In this document: piece by piece, positions 6,745 through 16,042 of the stretch
Numbering within the stretch: the stretch's first letter is position 1
Layout of the letters: every line of letters begins with the position of its first letter
DNA from: Sulfobacillus thermotolerans
Lineage (GTDB): Bacteria > Bacillota > Sulfobacillia > Sulfobacillales > Sulfobacillaceae
Length of the DNA: 64,000 nucleotides
NCBI GenBank assembly: GCA_002951815.1
Contig: CP019454.1
Span: forward strand, 3,173,837-3,237,836
Reading direction: 5' to 3'
Program-made: the position numbers and the translations under genes
Notes under the pieces: model-generated
Database searches by the model: none
Seen by the model: only the letters and a program-made list of their open reading frames with translations
What the model was told of the DNA's origin: nothing

Positions 6745-8925
6745 TTAAGACGGATCCCTGGCATCTTCTCGTGCCCATCCATCGCTCTCACTGGCCACCT
6801 GTTGCGCCGGATCCGATGAGGGAATGCGCCACGGCCAATACGACGCCCGCCCCAATAAAACGATGGTGCTCGGTACTAACAACGAACGGACAATCCATGT
6901 ATCCACCAACACCGCAAAGCTCAATCCAAGCGCTAAGGTCTTCATCACCTGCAGCGGGCTGACCATCAAAGATAAGAACACCACTACCATAATCATGCCT
7001 GCCCCCGTAATCATCGAGCCGGTGGTCGACACCCCCGAATACACCGCCCGGGATACCGGCGCCCCCGTTCGCAGCGGCTCTTGAATTCGGTGCAATAAAA
7101 TCACTTCATAGTCCATGGATAAGCCAAAAAGCAACACAAAGATCAACGGCGTAATCGAACTATCTAAGGGTTGGGCTTGGAAGCCCCACAGACCGTGCTG
7201 AACGACCAGCACCAACAGTCCGGCTGTCGCCAGCGCAACCAACGCATCAAATACTACGCCTAATACGGCCTGCATAATGGACCCCGTCGCAATGGACAGC
7301 ACAATCAAGGCAACAATCAGGGCCGCGCCAATAATCCACGGAAGTCGGTGCGCCGTCAGCGTATTAAAACTGCGCAAAATCGGCACCTGCCCCCCCACCG
7401 CAGCGCGGGTACCCCGCGGCAGCCACCGCGGCAACTGATGGTCAATGCGAGCCGCCAAATGGGCGGTCGCTGGATTATCTGGTCCGGTCGTGGCTACCAC
7501 GTAAACGACCACGGTGCGGGGAATAGCATGGGGATTGATAAAATTGGACAAGGCCGTTTTCAAAGCGGCAGGCTCTGGCAGTTTATGTCCCACCATCGCA
7601 GCTAAACCCCCTGGGGGCACGCCCAAGTCCCTGGGAGAGGAAACTTTCTTGACCCCCGAAAGATTTTGCAAATGGGCCGTGACGTCATTCACAGCGCTCC
7701 ACGTTTGTGCCTGACTAAGCGGCGTGGCAAAGCGCATCACCACCCCTAATGGGGCAATACTGCCTGGCCCTTGAATTTTCTGCTCGAGGATGACAGCTTG
7801 CCGAATCGGACTATTTAAGGGCAACATACTGGCCAAATTAGCCGGCGTCCGCATTTGCATGCGCGGCCCCAATAACGCCAGGGGTACTAACAGCAATACG
7901 CTTAGGATCAAGCCCCACCACGGCTTATCGACGGATAACCGGCCGACAAACCGCCAGAATCCCCAATTGGGCACCCGCTTCAGTCCACCCCAACGCAAGT
8001 GTTTGCCCATGACCGCCATAACCGCTGGCAACAGCGAATGGGTAGCCAACAGCACAGAAGCAATGGCGACAGCGCCTCCCAAAGCCAGACCTTGCCAATA
8101 CGCATTGCCTCCCAACAGCAATGTCGCCACCGCCAACGCTACCGCGATTCCGGAATAGAGCACAGAGCGCCCCGCATGACGCATGCTTTCCACAACGGCC
8201 TCTTCAACCCCGTGACCGCGGTCTAGCGCTTGGCGAAAACGCGTGCTAATAAAGAGCGCATAATCAATGCCGACCCCTAAGGCTAAAAAGGACACAATGT
8301 CTGTCAAAAAGACGGACAATTGAATGTGTGTTTCCACGAGAGTAATCACCGAAAGCGCAATTTCCGACCCCGCCACCGCAATGATGAGCGGCAAAGCAAT
8401 CGCTGCCACCGATCCGAACACGGCAAACAAGAGCACGGCTAAAAAGGGGATGGCGAGTACGCCGCTTAACGCCAAGGTTTTCGCGCTATCATGGGCCACG
8501 GTTTTCCCCACAGAGCCTTGGGTCACATCTTGCCACTGTCCATGGTGAGCCGTAATCAACCTTTCGAAATGGCGTGACGTCGACACCGACGTCTGGGGAG
8601 AAGGCACATACAGCACCCCGCCCCCGTGCAGGGGATGCAAAGTTTGACGACCAATATGCGCATCTTGGGCAATCGCGATCACGCGGCCTTGAGATAATCC
8701 CTGAATCAAAAGGGGGTCAGGGGCAGGCGGAAGATTCAGCCGGGAGAGTTGATCAGTCGCCCACCTCGCCTCACTCCGAGGATTATCAAATCCATTGGCC
8801 GTGAGATGGCGGGTGACTTGCATCGCTAAGGGGATAGTCGCAACGATTAATAGCACCCACACCATAATTACCAGCCATCTAGACCGTACTGTAAACCGCG
8901 TCCACCCCGCATGCATTGCGCGCAA
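6745..8925 (-). CDS. MMPL/RND-family membrane transporter
   Basis: 726 residues with the two-repeat RND layout. One helix at the N-terminus (about residues 17-35) is followed by an extracytoplasmic region, then five or six helices around residues 155-325. After a second large loop comes a second helix bundle around residues 530-690. The motif GVGIDYALFISTRFRQAL in helix 4 and its counterpart GLSMDYEVILLHRI are the signature MMPL Asp-containing helices used for proton-driven export. Substrates of the family are often lipids or hydrophobic drugs. A neighbouring patatin hints at lipid, but this is inference. The start is uncertain: TTG 8925 lies close to GGAAGG, and ATG 8916 is an alternative. 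Confidence 0.88.
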   Translation of the reverse strand: MRAMHAGWTRFTVRSRWLVIMVWVLLIVATIPLAMQVTRHLTANGFDNPRSEARWATDQLSRLNLPPAPDPLLIQGLSQGRVIAIAQDAHIGRQTLHPLHGGGVLYVPSPQTSVSTSRHFERLITAHHGQWQDVTQGSVGKTVAHDSAKTLALSGVLAIPFLAVLLFAVFGSVAAIALPLIIAVAGSEIALSVITLVETHIQLSVFLTDIVSFLALGVGIDYALFISTRFRQALDRGHGVEEAVVESMRHAGRSVLYSGIAVALAVATLLLGGNAYWQGLALGGAVAIASVLLATHSLLPAVMAVMGKHLRWGGLKRVPNWGFWRFVGRLSVDKPWWGLILSVLLLVPLALLGPRMQMRTPANLASMLPLNSPIRQAVILEQKIQGPGSIAPLGVVMRFATPLSQAQTWSAVNDVTAHLQNLSGVKKVSSPRDLGVPPGGLAAMVGHKLPEPAALKTALSNFINPHAIPRTVVVYVVATTGPDNPATAHLAARIDHQLPRWLPRGTRAAVGGQVPILRSFNTLTAHRLPWIIGAALIVALIVLSIATGSIMQAVLGVVFDALVALATAGLLVLVVQHGLWGFQAQPLDSSITPLIFVLLFGLSMDYEVILLHRIQEPLRTGAPVSRAVYSGVSTTGSMITGAGMIMVVVFLSLMVSPLQVMKTLALGLSFAVLVDTWIVRSLLVPSTIVLLGRASYWPWRIPSSDPAQQVASESDGWAREDARDPS

Positions 8926-9008
8926 TCATCCTTCCGTTCTCTGTCACTGTTTGGTTTAAGCATACCGTGCCGCTATGCCAAACACAACGCACACTGGTTG
9001 TTCCCGAT

Positions 9009-9039
9009 TTGACAACGAGGCCCATCATTGGATCATAAT
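9009..9039 (+). promoter_or_regulatory. Candidate promoter of the peroxiredoxin gene
   Basis: TTGACA (9009-9014) is followed after 19 nt by CATAAT (9034-9039). The -35 is perfect but the spacing is long, which often means that an activator or a bent spacer is used. Confidence 0.4.
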
Positions 9040-9114
9040 ACAAGCAGAGGACTTCTTCCTCACGCAACGCGCATCGGCGCGTCAGCTAAGACTTCACACT
9101 TAGGAGGATACACT

Positions 9115-9651
9115 GTGGCACTCGTAGGAAAACCCGCACCATCTTTTGACATGCCGGCTATTATGCCGAACGGTGAAACCGAGCAAGTACGCCTTGAACA
9201 GTACCGCGGTAAGTGGGTTGTCCTATTCTTCTATCCCCACGACTTCACCTTTGTCTGCCCGACCGAAATCACTGCCTTATCCACCGCCTATGACCGCTTT
9301 GCGAATCTGGGCGCAGAAATCATCGGTGTCTCCACAGACAGTCCGCATGTACATAAGGCATGGATTCAGCAAAGCCCAGACAAAGGCGGCATTGGACCCA
9401 TCAACTACCCGTTAGCCAGTGACTGGACTCATGACGTCTCACGGCGTTACATGGTCTATGTTCCTGAAGAAGGTGCAGCGTACCGCGGTCTTTTCATCAT
9501 CAATCCAGACGGCGTCGTAGAATATGAAGTGGTGCACAACCTCAACGTCGGCCGTTCCGTAGATGAAACCTTGCGTGTTTTGCAAGCCATTCAAGCGGGT
9601 GGTTTGTGTCCTGTGGACTGGACCCCTGGCAAGCCCTTGCTGAAAGTCTAA
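9115..9651 (+). CDS. 2-Cys peroxiredoxin (AhpC/Tsa family)
   Basis: 178 residues with the thioredoxin fold. The peroxidatic Cys lies in FTFVCPTEI (about residue 51) and the resolving Cys in GGLCPVDWTPGKP (about residue 165), so this is a typical 2-Cys enzyme reducing peroxides in the cytoplasm. GTG 9115 follows TTAGGAGG at 7 nt; the open frame extends upstream to 9028 but without homology. It is a single gene bounded by a promoter at 9009-9039 and a terminator at 9673-9700. No dedicated reductase (AhpF) is adjacent. Confidence 0.94.
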   Translation: MALVGKPAPSFDMPAIMPNGETEQVRLEQYRGKWVVLFFYPHDFTFVCPTEITALSTAYDRFANLGAEIIGVSTDSPHVHKAWIQQSPDKGGIGPINYPLASDWTHDVSRRYMVYVPEEGAAYRGLFIINPDGVVEYEVVHNLNVGRSVDETLRVLQAIQAGGLCPVDWTPGKPLLKV

Positions 9652-9672
9652 GGACCCCTTTTTGGCGTCACC

Positions 9673-9700
9673 AGCCGCCCTCTTACGGGGCGGCTTTATT
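9673..9700 (+). terminator. Rho-independent terminator of the peroxiredoxin gene
   Basis: AGCCGCCC (9673-9680) pairs with GGGCGGCT (9688-9695), followed by TTATT. Confidence 0.8.
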
Positions 9701-9879
9701 ATGTTGGACAAAATGCGACCTTAGGTATTGGACTTGTTGCATTGACAGCGGCTTTTTGCCACCTCTGCCTGCCCTCTCGTTCCCACCCAAGACTACAAGG
9801 GCACAGCACATAAGCAAAGACCACTAAGCGCAGGGGGCCGAAGTCTCCCCTGCGCCTCTAGCAAGGTTAAGACGTGCCT

Positions 9880-11436
9880 TTAAGCGCTATCTCCCACACT
9901 GCCTTTAGCCGTTACATCGGGATTCGCCTGCGGAGCCATCCGCGAGGCGATTCCCCACGGCAAAAACAACACTAAACACACCACGACAACAATGACGCTG
10001 CCTATATCAATATTAAACCACTTCAGGGCTCCGACGCTGCCAATATAGGTCATGAGCGTCAAAAACAGCACATAGGCGATATACCAGATGGCATTAACAA
10101 ATCCCCCTTTGACCTTGTACATGAGGCCAAAGACAACAGAGGCCAATGCCAGCAAGACAGTGGCATAGGGGACTGAAGGCCACCCACTCCAATAGACAAT
10201 GAGTGACGCGGACGCAAACGCCAACACTGCGACGAGTGAACCATTTTTCAACTTGCCGGCATGACCTTCCTTGCGCAAGGCCAACATCACCACAGGATTG
10301 ACTGCAAAGCCCAAATAGCCCGCCACGACGGCATCGGTAATCAAACTGTAAATCGATGGCAAGGGTGCCGCAATATACGCCACAACCGCTCCGATGACCG
10401 TAAAGACAAGCAAGGCCCATACAGGAATCGCATAGCGATCGCTTAATTCTTGCATTTTGGCGCTTACCAAACCGGAACGGCCCATGGCCAAAAGGATACG
10501 ACTCCCTGCCCCTTGATAAATGTAGCCGGTCACAAACGGACCAATGACGGCGATGATGACAGTCAGGAATATCAGCCACCCAACATGCGCACCCTGGGCT
10601 ATTGTCAAAAAGGGATTGCCCGCAATAGACGCAATGGCGCTCCACGTCCCAGGATGAATCTTGAGCTGGGACCAATCCAGGGCCGTAAGAAAACCCAAAC
10701 TCAACAAGACATAGATAATGGTTTGACCAAGAACTGACCATAATATCGCATGACCTAAGAGCCTTGGCTGTTTAACCTCTTCGGCATAGTCGGGAATTAC
10801 CCGTATGCCGCCAAAAGCAAACATCCCAAGTGGTATGGCCGCAAACACGCCCCCCATCCCGAAAGGCATGAAGCCACCATACGCCGTGAAATTCTGACTA
10901 TGCGCGAAGGATAGAAAGCCAATTCCGACCACGACATAGAGCAATAGCTTGGCGATGCCAAAAACATTGGTCGAATTGGCAAACATGCGAACGCCATAAT
11001 AATTGAACGGCAGAAATAAGAGCATCAACACGACCCCAAGTACGGCTCCAGCCGTCGTGGGATTGCCTAACGCATTAATAAAATGCGGGTAAAAATAGTT
11101 CAGCCCTTCTACAGTCGCCAATGCTTCAACCGGCGGAATAAAGAGATACCAAATCAGGTCAGCGAACGCATTAATCATATTGGTCGTTTTACCATAGCTG
11201 TACAGACTGTACCGTGAGGGTCCGCCCGCTTCGGGATATAAATAACTCAAATCGACATAGGTCAACCCCACGAAAAGATACATCACAGCCCCAATCAACC
11301 ACGCTAAAACCACGCCGGGTCCCGCCACCGCAGCCATCCCCGCTGAGCTGAAAAGAACACCGGTTCCGACTGCTCCTGCGACCCCAATGACGATTAGGTC
11401 GAACAATGTAAGATGCTTTTTTAAGCTGTTCAGCAC
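9880..11436 (-). CDS. APC-superfamily amino acid/polyamine permease
   Basis: 518 residues with about 12-14 hydrophobic helices. The first helix contains the unwound substrate-binding motif GVAGAVGTGVLFSSAG, and helix 6 has GMFAFGGIRVIPDYAEEVKQP, both typical of APC permeases. These are cation-coupled importers or antiporters of amino acids or amines; the substrate cannot be assigned. GTG 11436 is preferred because AAAGGA lies 7 nt upstream and the sequence then starts VLNSLKKHLTLFD as in relatives. A GntR gene is divergent, with an inverted-repeat operator between them, so the permease is probably under its control. Confidence 0.88.
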   Translation of the reverse strand: MLNSLKKHLTLFDLIVIGVAGAVGTGVLFSSAGMAAVAGPGVVLAWLIGAVMYLFVGLTYVDLSYLYPEAGGPSRYSLYSYGKTTNMINAFADLIWYLFIPPVEALATVEGLNYFYPHFINALGNPTTAGAVLGVVLMLLFLPFNYYGVRMFANSTNVFGIAKLLLYVVVGIGFLSFAHSQNFTAYGGFMPFGMGGVFAAIPLGMFAFGGIRVIPDYAEEVKQPRLLGHAILWSVLGQTIIYVLLSLGFLTALDWSQLKIHPGTWSAIASIAGNPFLTIAQGAHVGWLIFLTVIIAVIGPFVTGYIYQGAGSRILLAMGRSGLVSAKMQELSDRYAIPVWALLVFTVIGAVVAYIAAPLPSIYSLITDAVVAGYLGFAVNPVVMLALRKEGHAGKLKNGSLVAVLAFASASLIVYWSGWPSVPYATVLLALASVVFGLMYKVKGGFVNAIWYIAYVLFLTLMTYIGSVGALKWFNIDIGSVIVVVVCLVLFLPWGIASRMAPQANPDVTAKGSVGDSA

Positions 11437-11571
11437 TGTCACGTCCTTTCGCCCGAAATGTTCTGCCGAGCCCTGTGAAGCCAATCCGTTTAGGCTAGCC
11501 GTCTAAAACACTTCCATTGGTGCAGCCAGCCAGTCTTTCTTATTGTTCTCAGCCATTGACTCCACGCTTTA

Positions 11572-11599
11572 ATTGTATAGAATTATCTGGCTATACAAT
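11572..11599. promoter_or_regulatory. Inverted-repeat operator between permease and GntR gene
   Basis: ATTGTATAG and its exact complement CTATACAAT form 9-bp arms separated by 10 nt. The site lies 136 nt upstream of the permease start and 133 nt upstream of the GntR start. Many GntR regulators bind such repeats next to their own gene. Confidence 0.6.
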
Positions 11600-11640
11600 A
11601 GGGATGGCGCACAACTTCTGACTATCACTGCATTTCGAGG

Positions 11641-11670
11641 TATTGATTTGATATAATATATCTATCAATA
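11641..11670 (+). promoter_or_regulatory. Imperfect palindrome overlapping the gntR -10 box
   Basis: TATTGAT and ATCAATA flank an inner GATAT...ATATC palindrome. A perfect -10 hexamer TATAAT (11652-11657) lies inside, and the -35 is weak. A protein bound here would block transcription of the GntR gene, consistent with autoregulation. Confidence 0.5.
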
Positions 11671-11731
11671 CTCGTAGATGATTCACCTCATCACAATGCG
11701 GCGGCAACGCGCTGAGGAAGCAGGCAGAGGT

Positions 11732-12409
11732 ATGGAGAACAAAGCATTTGAAACCAAAAAGGACTATATCTTAAGAAGGCTGCGAGAAAAAATTCTCGCA
11801 GGCGAGTATGCTCCTGGCGACCGACTGAAAACACGCCAACTGGCCGAAGAGTTCGGAACCAGCGAAATCCCTGTACGGGAGGCCATTAACCAATTAGCCT
11901 CAACCGGTTTGGTGTCCATTACGCCTCATGTGGGAGCCACGGCAAGTTTAATCTCTTCACGGGATTTGGAAGAAATTTTTCAGATCCGGACTGCGTTGGA
12001 AAGCTTAGCCATTCGTCTCGCTACGCCCGCGTTAACCGATCAGGATTTGGACGAACTCGACCGCATGGCGCACGAACTGGAGGAGGCTGTTGCCCAGAAC
12101 GCGCCGCCTGAACAATTAAACGCGTTGAATCGGCGGCTCCATATGGCCATCTATCAGCACTCTGGCAATCGCAGACTTATCCAAGGCATCGAAGAGCTGT
12201 GGAACCATGCGGGCCGCTATCCCGGTCCTCTAACGGGTAGCGACGACAGCACACGCCGCTCGATCGAGGAGCACCGTGCCATATTAGACAGTTTGCGCGA
12301 CCACGACGCAAATACAGCGGCAGTTTTAACGGAGGCGCATAAGAGCCGCGCCATGCGCGGCATCTTACAACGCGTTCGGGACATGGAGCAACAGCAAAAA
12401 CACTCTTAA
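11732..12409 (+). CDS. GntR-family regulator, FCD subfamily
   Basis: 225 residues. The N-terminal winged helix reads YILRRLREKILAGEYAPGDRL, then LAEEFGTSEIPVREAINQLASTG. The C-terminal FCD all-helical ligand domain has the EIFQIRTALE start and Asp/His metal-site residues (LNRRLHMAIYQHSG). FCD regulators respond to organic acids or amino-acid-related compounds. The start is uncertain: ATG 11732 begins closest to the HTH, but the frame opens at 11678; neither has an ideal ribosome site. It is divergent from an APC permease with two palindromes between them, so the permease is the likely target. Confidence 0.88.
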   Translation: MENKAFETKKDYILRRLREKILAGEYAPGDRLKTRQLAEEFGTSEIPVREAINQLASTGLVSITPHVGATASLISSRDLEEIFQIRTALESLAIRLATPALTDQDLDELDRMAHELEEAVAQNAPPEQLNALNRRLHMAIYQHSGNRRLIQGIEELWNHAGRYPGPLTGSDDSTRRSIEEHRAILDSLRDHDANTAAVLTEAHKSRAMRGILQRVRDMEQQQKHS

Positions 12410-12418
12410 CTCGAGTTC

Positions 12419-13249
12419 TTAGGCCCAGTGATCAAAAAAATCCCGAACGACGCCTACGATCTCCGGGTGGGCAAAGTGAACATAATGTCCTCCAGAGACT
12501 TCGTACAGCAAGATCGGCAAACCCAGCTCATCAATCGCTGTCAGAGGCCGCCTATTCATCATCGACTCTGGGACGACGAGTAGCGTGGGCGGCTTAAGTC
12601 GGCAAAATGCTTGCACGGGCTTTGAGCGGTAGATCGCCAGAAGAAATGCCAAGCCGCCTGGGGTAACGACCACCTCTTGCATTGCTGTATAAAATGCAAT
12701 CCGCAAGGACGGGGTAATGGGTATATGTTGCTCATGCACGAAGGTCAAAAACGCCTGCTCAAGACCGGCAGGACTCATATCGCGCGCCACCGCACGGGTG
12801 GCGACGCGCGCTGCCCAAGATGTGGCGCCGGTTTGGGTCATGACACTCAGCACCGGCGTAAAATAACGTAACGGTTTCGACACACCCGTTGGAAAACGGG
12901 GAATTTTTTGATATCCGGCATCGAGCAACACCAATTGGTGAACGCGCTCTGGATACTGATCCGCAAACGCCAAGGCCACCACACCTCCCGTCGAATGCCC
13001 GATCAGACGCACGGCACCAAATCCTTGACTATCGCAGTAACTTTTGACCCAGAAGGCCACATCATACCAGTTGGCCGCATGCGGTAAGGGCGCACTGCGT
13101 CCCAATCCCGGCAGGTCTAAGGCATGCACCGTATAGCGATCTTGAAGGAGCCGAAACGGCCAGACCGACTCGGCCGTCCATCCCATTCCCGGAAGAAAAA
13201 TGACGGGGCTACCCACTCCGGCGACCTTAGCAAAGACCTTAATGCGCAT
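12419..13249 (-). CDS. Alpha/beta hydrolase
   Basis: 276 residues with the alpha/beta-hydrolase core. The oxyanion segment is FLPGMGWTAESVW, the nucleophile elbow is GHSTGGVVAL (Ser at about residue 93), and the C-terminal catalytic His is in SGGHYVHFAHPE. The DLPGLGRSAPLP strand is typical of the esterase/haloperoxidase/C-C hydrolase group. The substrate is unknown. The stop lies 9 nt from the stop of the convergent GntR gene. The ATG at 13249 is preceded by a purine-rich stretch at poor spacing, so a slightly different start is possible. Confidence 0.85.
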   Translation of the reverse strand: MRIKVFAKVAGVGSPVIFLPGMGWTAESVWPFRLLQDRYTVHALDLPGLGRSAPLPHAANWYDVAFWVKSYCDSQGFGAVRLIGHSTGGVVALAFADQYPERVHQLVLLDAGYQKIPRFPTGVSKPLRYFTPVLSVMTQTGATSWAARVATRAVARDMSPAGLEQAFLTFVHEQHIPITPSLRIAFYTAMQEVVVTPGGLAFLLAIYRSKPVQAFCRLKPPTLLVVPESMMNRRPLTAIDELGLPILLYEVSGGHYVHFAHPEIVGVVRDFFDHWA

Positions 13250-13456
13250 CCCTCTTTTCTCTCACCCATCTTCCCATGACTAAACGGCCCAGCGCCCACG
13301 CCTATTTGCCACACCTCGTATCATCCTAATAGATATTTCTTGCGGACGCATAGAGCAAATTACACCAACCCCGGACTCTATGGAATGTATAGCACACGCG
13401 GTGGCCAGTTAACCGAATCCCCCTTTTAACAAACCAGCCATTCACTTTCCTATAAC

Positions 13457-13494
13457 CAAAAAAACTCCCTTTCCGTATTCGAAAAAGGGAGTTT
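13457..13494 (-). terminator. Terminator of the formate dehydrogenase operon
   Basis: An 11-bp perfect stem, AAACTCCCTTT (13462-13472) with AAAGGGAGTTT (13484-13494). On the minus strand it is followed by a T-run. It lies about 20 nt after the last FDH gene. Confidence 0.85.
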
Positions 13495-13514
13495 AGTGCG
13501 TATATGGTTTAAGG

Positions 13515-14354
13515 TTACTCGTCTTCACTTTGGGCAAAAGCATAGCCATAACGTCCTTTTACACACAACATGCCATGCGTCACAGGATGATCTGCAGGCG
13601 ATGTGACTTTGACAATTTGGTTGTCTAGGACATGTAATTGCAGATCGCAGCCCACGCCACAATAGGAGCAAACCGTTTCGGTCGTGGTGATCTGACTTTC
13701 ATCCCACTGCCCCTCCTGCCGCAATTCGTATTCCTTTTTGCCAATCAATGCTCCTGTAGGACAGACTGCCACACAATTTCCACAAAAGACACAATCTGAC
13801 TCCGGCAGTTCGCGCCCGAAGCCCGCATCAATATGAGCATCAAACCCTCGCCCCGCCACCGCAATCGCAAATGTATTCTGCGCGTCGTCGCCACACGCTT
13901 CAACACAACGGTAGCACAAAATGCACTTGGACAAGTCCCGCACATATAAATTGTTGTCATCGCGCACCGGCTGCGCCCACGTGGCCCCCCCTGCAAAGCG
14001 ATTGGGATCCGCTCCCGATATTTGGGCCAATTCCTGAAGACTCGGCGCCAATGTCGCATCCGATGTAGATAACAGCAATTCCGCGACCACCTGGCGCGCA
14101 TTCTGAACACGCTCGCTCGCTGTCAACACTTCCATCCCATCTTCTGCGACACGCGAACATGATGCCACGAGCGTACGCGACCCTTTCAGTTCAACAACAC
14201 ACGCTCGGCAAGCATTAGCCGGCGTCAAGTTTTCATGCCAACAAAGCGTGGGCACCGGATGCTGCGCCTGTTCGCATGCGGCCCGCAAGGTCGTGCCAGG
14301 CGCTACCGTTACGACTTGGCCGTCAATGGTCAGTGATATGGATTTCTCCATCAT
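13515..14354 (-). CDS. NuoG-like ferredoxin subunit carrying the FDH [4Fe-4S] domain
   Basis: 279 residues, in order: a [2Fe-2S] ferredoxin domain (CWHENLTPANACRAC, with a later Cys), a His/Cys cluster segment, two [4Fe-4S] motifs (CILCYRCVEAC and CVFCGNCVAVCPTG), and finally the N-terminal cluster domain of molybdenum formate dehydrogenases (CSYCGVGCDLQL ... MLCVKGRYGYAF). The protein stops right there. In ordinary FdhA proteins the molybdopterin domain follows directly; here that part is the separate gene at 16043-17968. The protein would pass electrons from the active site to the NuoF-like flavin subunit. ATG 14354 follows AAGGAGG at 5 nt. The upstream frame overlaps the NuoF-like gene by 8 nt. 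Confidence 0.87.
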   Translation of the reverse strand: MMEKSISLTIDGQVVTVAPGTTLRAACEQAQHPVPTLCWHENLTPANACRACVVELKGSRTLVASCSRVAEDGMEVLTASERVQNARQVVAELLLSTSDATLAPSLQELAQISGADPNRFAGGATWAQPVRDDNNLYVRDLSKCILCYRCVEACGDDAQNTFAIAVAGRGFDAHIDAGFGRELPESDCVFCGNCVAVCPTGALIGKKEYELRQEGQWDESQITTTETVCSYCGVGCDLQLHVLDNQIVKVTSPADHPVTHGMLCVKGRYGYAFAQSEDE

Positions 14355-14373
14355 AGCCTCCTCCTTCTTCGCC

Positions 14374-15585
14374 TCAGGCATGAGGCCTCAGTTGCGGCCG
14401 TTCGATGAATGACAGGAGAGCTAAGGGCGCTGTCTGGCCTAAGCCACAAATCGAGGCATCGCGCATCGCCTGTGCTAACGCCCGCACATCGTGTACGCGA
14501 CTTTCCCACTGCTTGGCTTCCACGATCTCTAAGAGGCGGCGGGTGCCAATACGGCACGGCACACACTGGCCACAAGATTCCTCTGCGAAGAAGCGGGCAA
14601 GCCTTGCGACCACCCAGCCCAAATCCACGGTATCGTCAAAGAACATCATTGCGCCTGAGCCAATGCTGGCTCCTAGCGCTTGCAGCGACTCATAGTCCAA
14701 ATGGTGGTTCATGACCTCCTCCGGTGTCAAAAAGGTGCCAGCCGCTCCGCCAAGTAACACCGCTCCCAAGCGGCCGCTCCCTGCCACCTGTCCACCCAAG
14801 TCCGGATCGCTCACAATATCGGCCAACGGCACACCAAACGGCACTTCATAAACACCAGCACGGCGAATGTGTCCGCTTAAGGCCACTAATTTGGTGCCCG
14901 GCGTCTTTGGGGTCCCGTACTGCGTAAACCACGACACATCATGAGCGAATAACACGGCAACATTGGCCAACGTTTCCACATTTTGAATGAGGGTCGGTGA
15001 GCTCCATAGCCCTTTCACCGTCGGAAAGGGTGGTTTGACCCGCGGTTCGGGCCGCTTTCCTTCAATGCTATTAAACAAAGCCGTTTCTTCGCCGGCAATA
15101 TACGCCCCCGCTCCCCGCCGGATTTCAACATCAACCCCGCGCAGCCAATCACCCTGGCGTAAGGTTTCCAAGGCATTGGCTAAAGCCTGCTCGACCTCCC
15201 GGTATTCGCCGCGGATATAACAAAAGGCTTTTCGAGCCCCGACGGCATACGCCGCAATGAGAAGCCCCGTCAATGCGCCTAAGGGATCTTGCTCTAACAA
15301 GACCCGGTCTTTGAACGTCCCGAGTTCGCTTTCATCCGCATTCATCACCACATACTTTATCTCTCCAGGCGCTTGACGCACACTCGTCCATTTGATCCCG
15401 GTGGGGAAGGCAGCACCCCCGCGCCCCTTAATCCCACTGGCCGTGACCCATTCAATCACCGTTTCCGGGTTCATCGCCCAAATCGTGGCCAACGCCTGAT
15501 CAAAACCCCGTTCACGCATCCGCTCAGCACTTTGGGGATCTGAACGGACCTCATGGGGTGGTAAAAGGCGGCGAATTTCACCCAT
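14374..15585 (-). CDS. NuoF-like NADH-binding flavoprotein subunit of formate dehydrogenase
   Basis: 403 residues. GRGGAAFPTG and NADESELGTFKDR are the FMN/NADH-binding segments of the 51-kDa subunit family. The C-terminal ESCGQCVPCRIGT with SICGLGQ supplies the four cysteines of the N3-type [4Fe-4S] cluster. It moves electrons from the Fe-S chain to NAD+. The ATG at 15585 overlaps the stop of the NuoE-like gene by 8 nt, so the two are translationally coupled. In this operon the partner is the Sec formate dehydrogenase, which makes an NAD-dependent FDH rather than a complex I module the best reading. Confidence 0.92.
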   Translation of the reverse strand: MGEIRRLLPPHEVRSDPQSAERMRERGFDQALATIWAMNPETVIEWVTASGIKGRGGAAFPTGIKWTSVRQAPGEIKYVVMNADESELGTFKDRVLLEQDPLGALTGLLIAAYAVGARKAFCYIRGEYREVEQALANALETLRQGDWLRGVDVEIRRGAGAYIAGEETALFNSIEGKRPEPRVKPPFPTVKGLWSSPTLIQNVETLANVAVLFAHDVSWFTQYGTPKTPGTKLVALSGHIRRAGVYEVPFGVPLADIVSDPDLGGQVAGSGRLGAVLLGGAAGTFLTPEEVMNHHLDYESLQALGASIGSGAMMFFDDTVDLGWVVARLARFFAEESCGQCVPCRIGTRRLLEIVEAKQWESRVHDVRALAQAMRDASICGLGQTAPLALLSFIERPQLRPHA

Positions 15586-16018
15586 GATGCACCGCCTTCA
15601 CTGCCTCTTGCACCACTTGAGGCGTCGCCCGGCGCAAAATTTTCTGTCCAATCCATGCGGCCGGAGCATGGTCACATTGGCCCAGGCACGCCGATTCTTT
15701 CACGGTAATAGGGAGGCCCGCCGCAGCTTGTTCGGCCCAAGCCTTTAACTCCTCTGCGCCCTGCAGCGCGCACATGACATCTGTGCAAATATGCACCGGG
15801 GTTGTGCCCTCTATGTTGTCAAAGAGCGTATAAAAAGAGGCCACTCCATAGACTTCGGCATAAGCAACGCCTAACACTTCGGACACGGCGCCAATTAAGG
15901 CTGGTGTCAGTGCGTGATAATGCTCTACGACCCGCCATAATGCGGGTAGCAACTGGCCACGTTCTGCGGGCAAGTCTTTTAACAACCCCGCAACCTCTTG
16001 CACCCCTTCTGTATCCAT
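15578..16018 (-). CDS. NuoE-like [2Fe-2S] subunit of formate dehydrogenase
   Basis: 146 residues of the 24-kDa thioredoxin-like family: an N-terminal helix bundle (LLPALWRVVEHYHALTPALI, then AEVYGVASFYTLF) and the cluster ligands CTDVMC and CLGQCD. It holds the N1a-type cluster next to the FMN subunit. ATG 16018 follows GAGGTGAGG. It lies 24 nt after the catalytic subunit and overlaps the NuoF-like gene by 8 nt. Confidence 0.91.
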   Translation of the reverse strand: MDTEGVQEVAGLLKDLPAERGQLLPALWRVVEHYHALTPALIGAVSEVLGVAYAEVYGVASFYTLFDNIEGTTPVHICTDVMCALQGAEELKAWAEQAAAGLPITVKESACLGQCDHAPAAWIGQKILRRATPQVVQEAVKAVHHG

Positions 16019-16042
16019 CCGCCTCACCTCATTTACTGTAGC

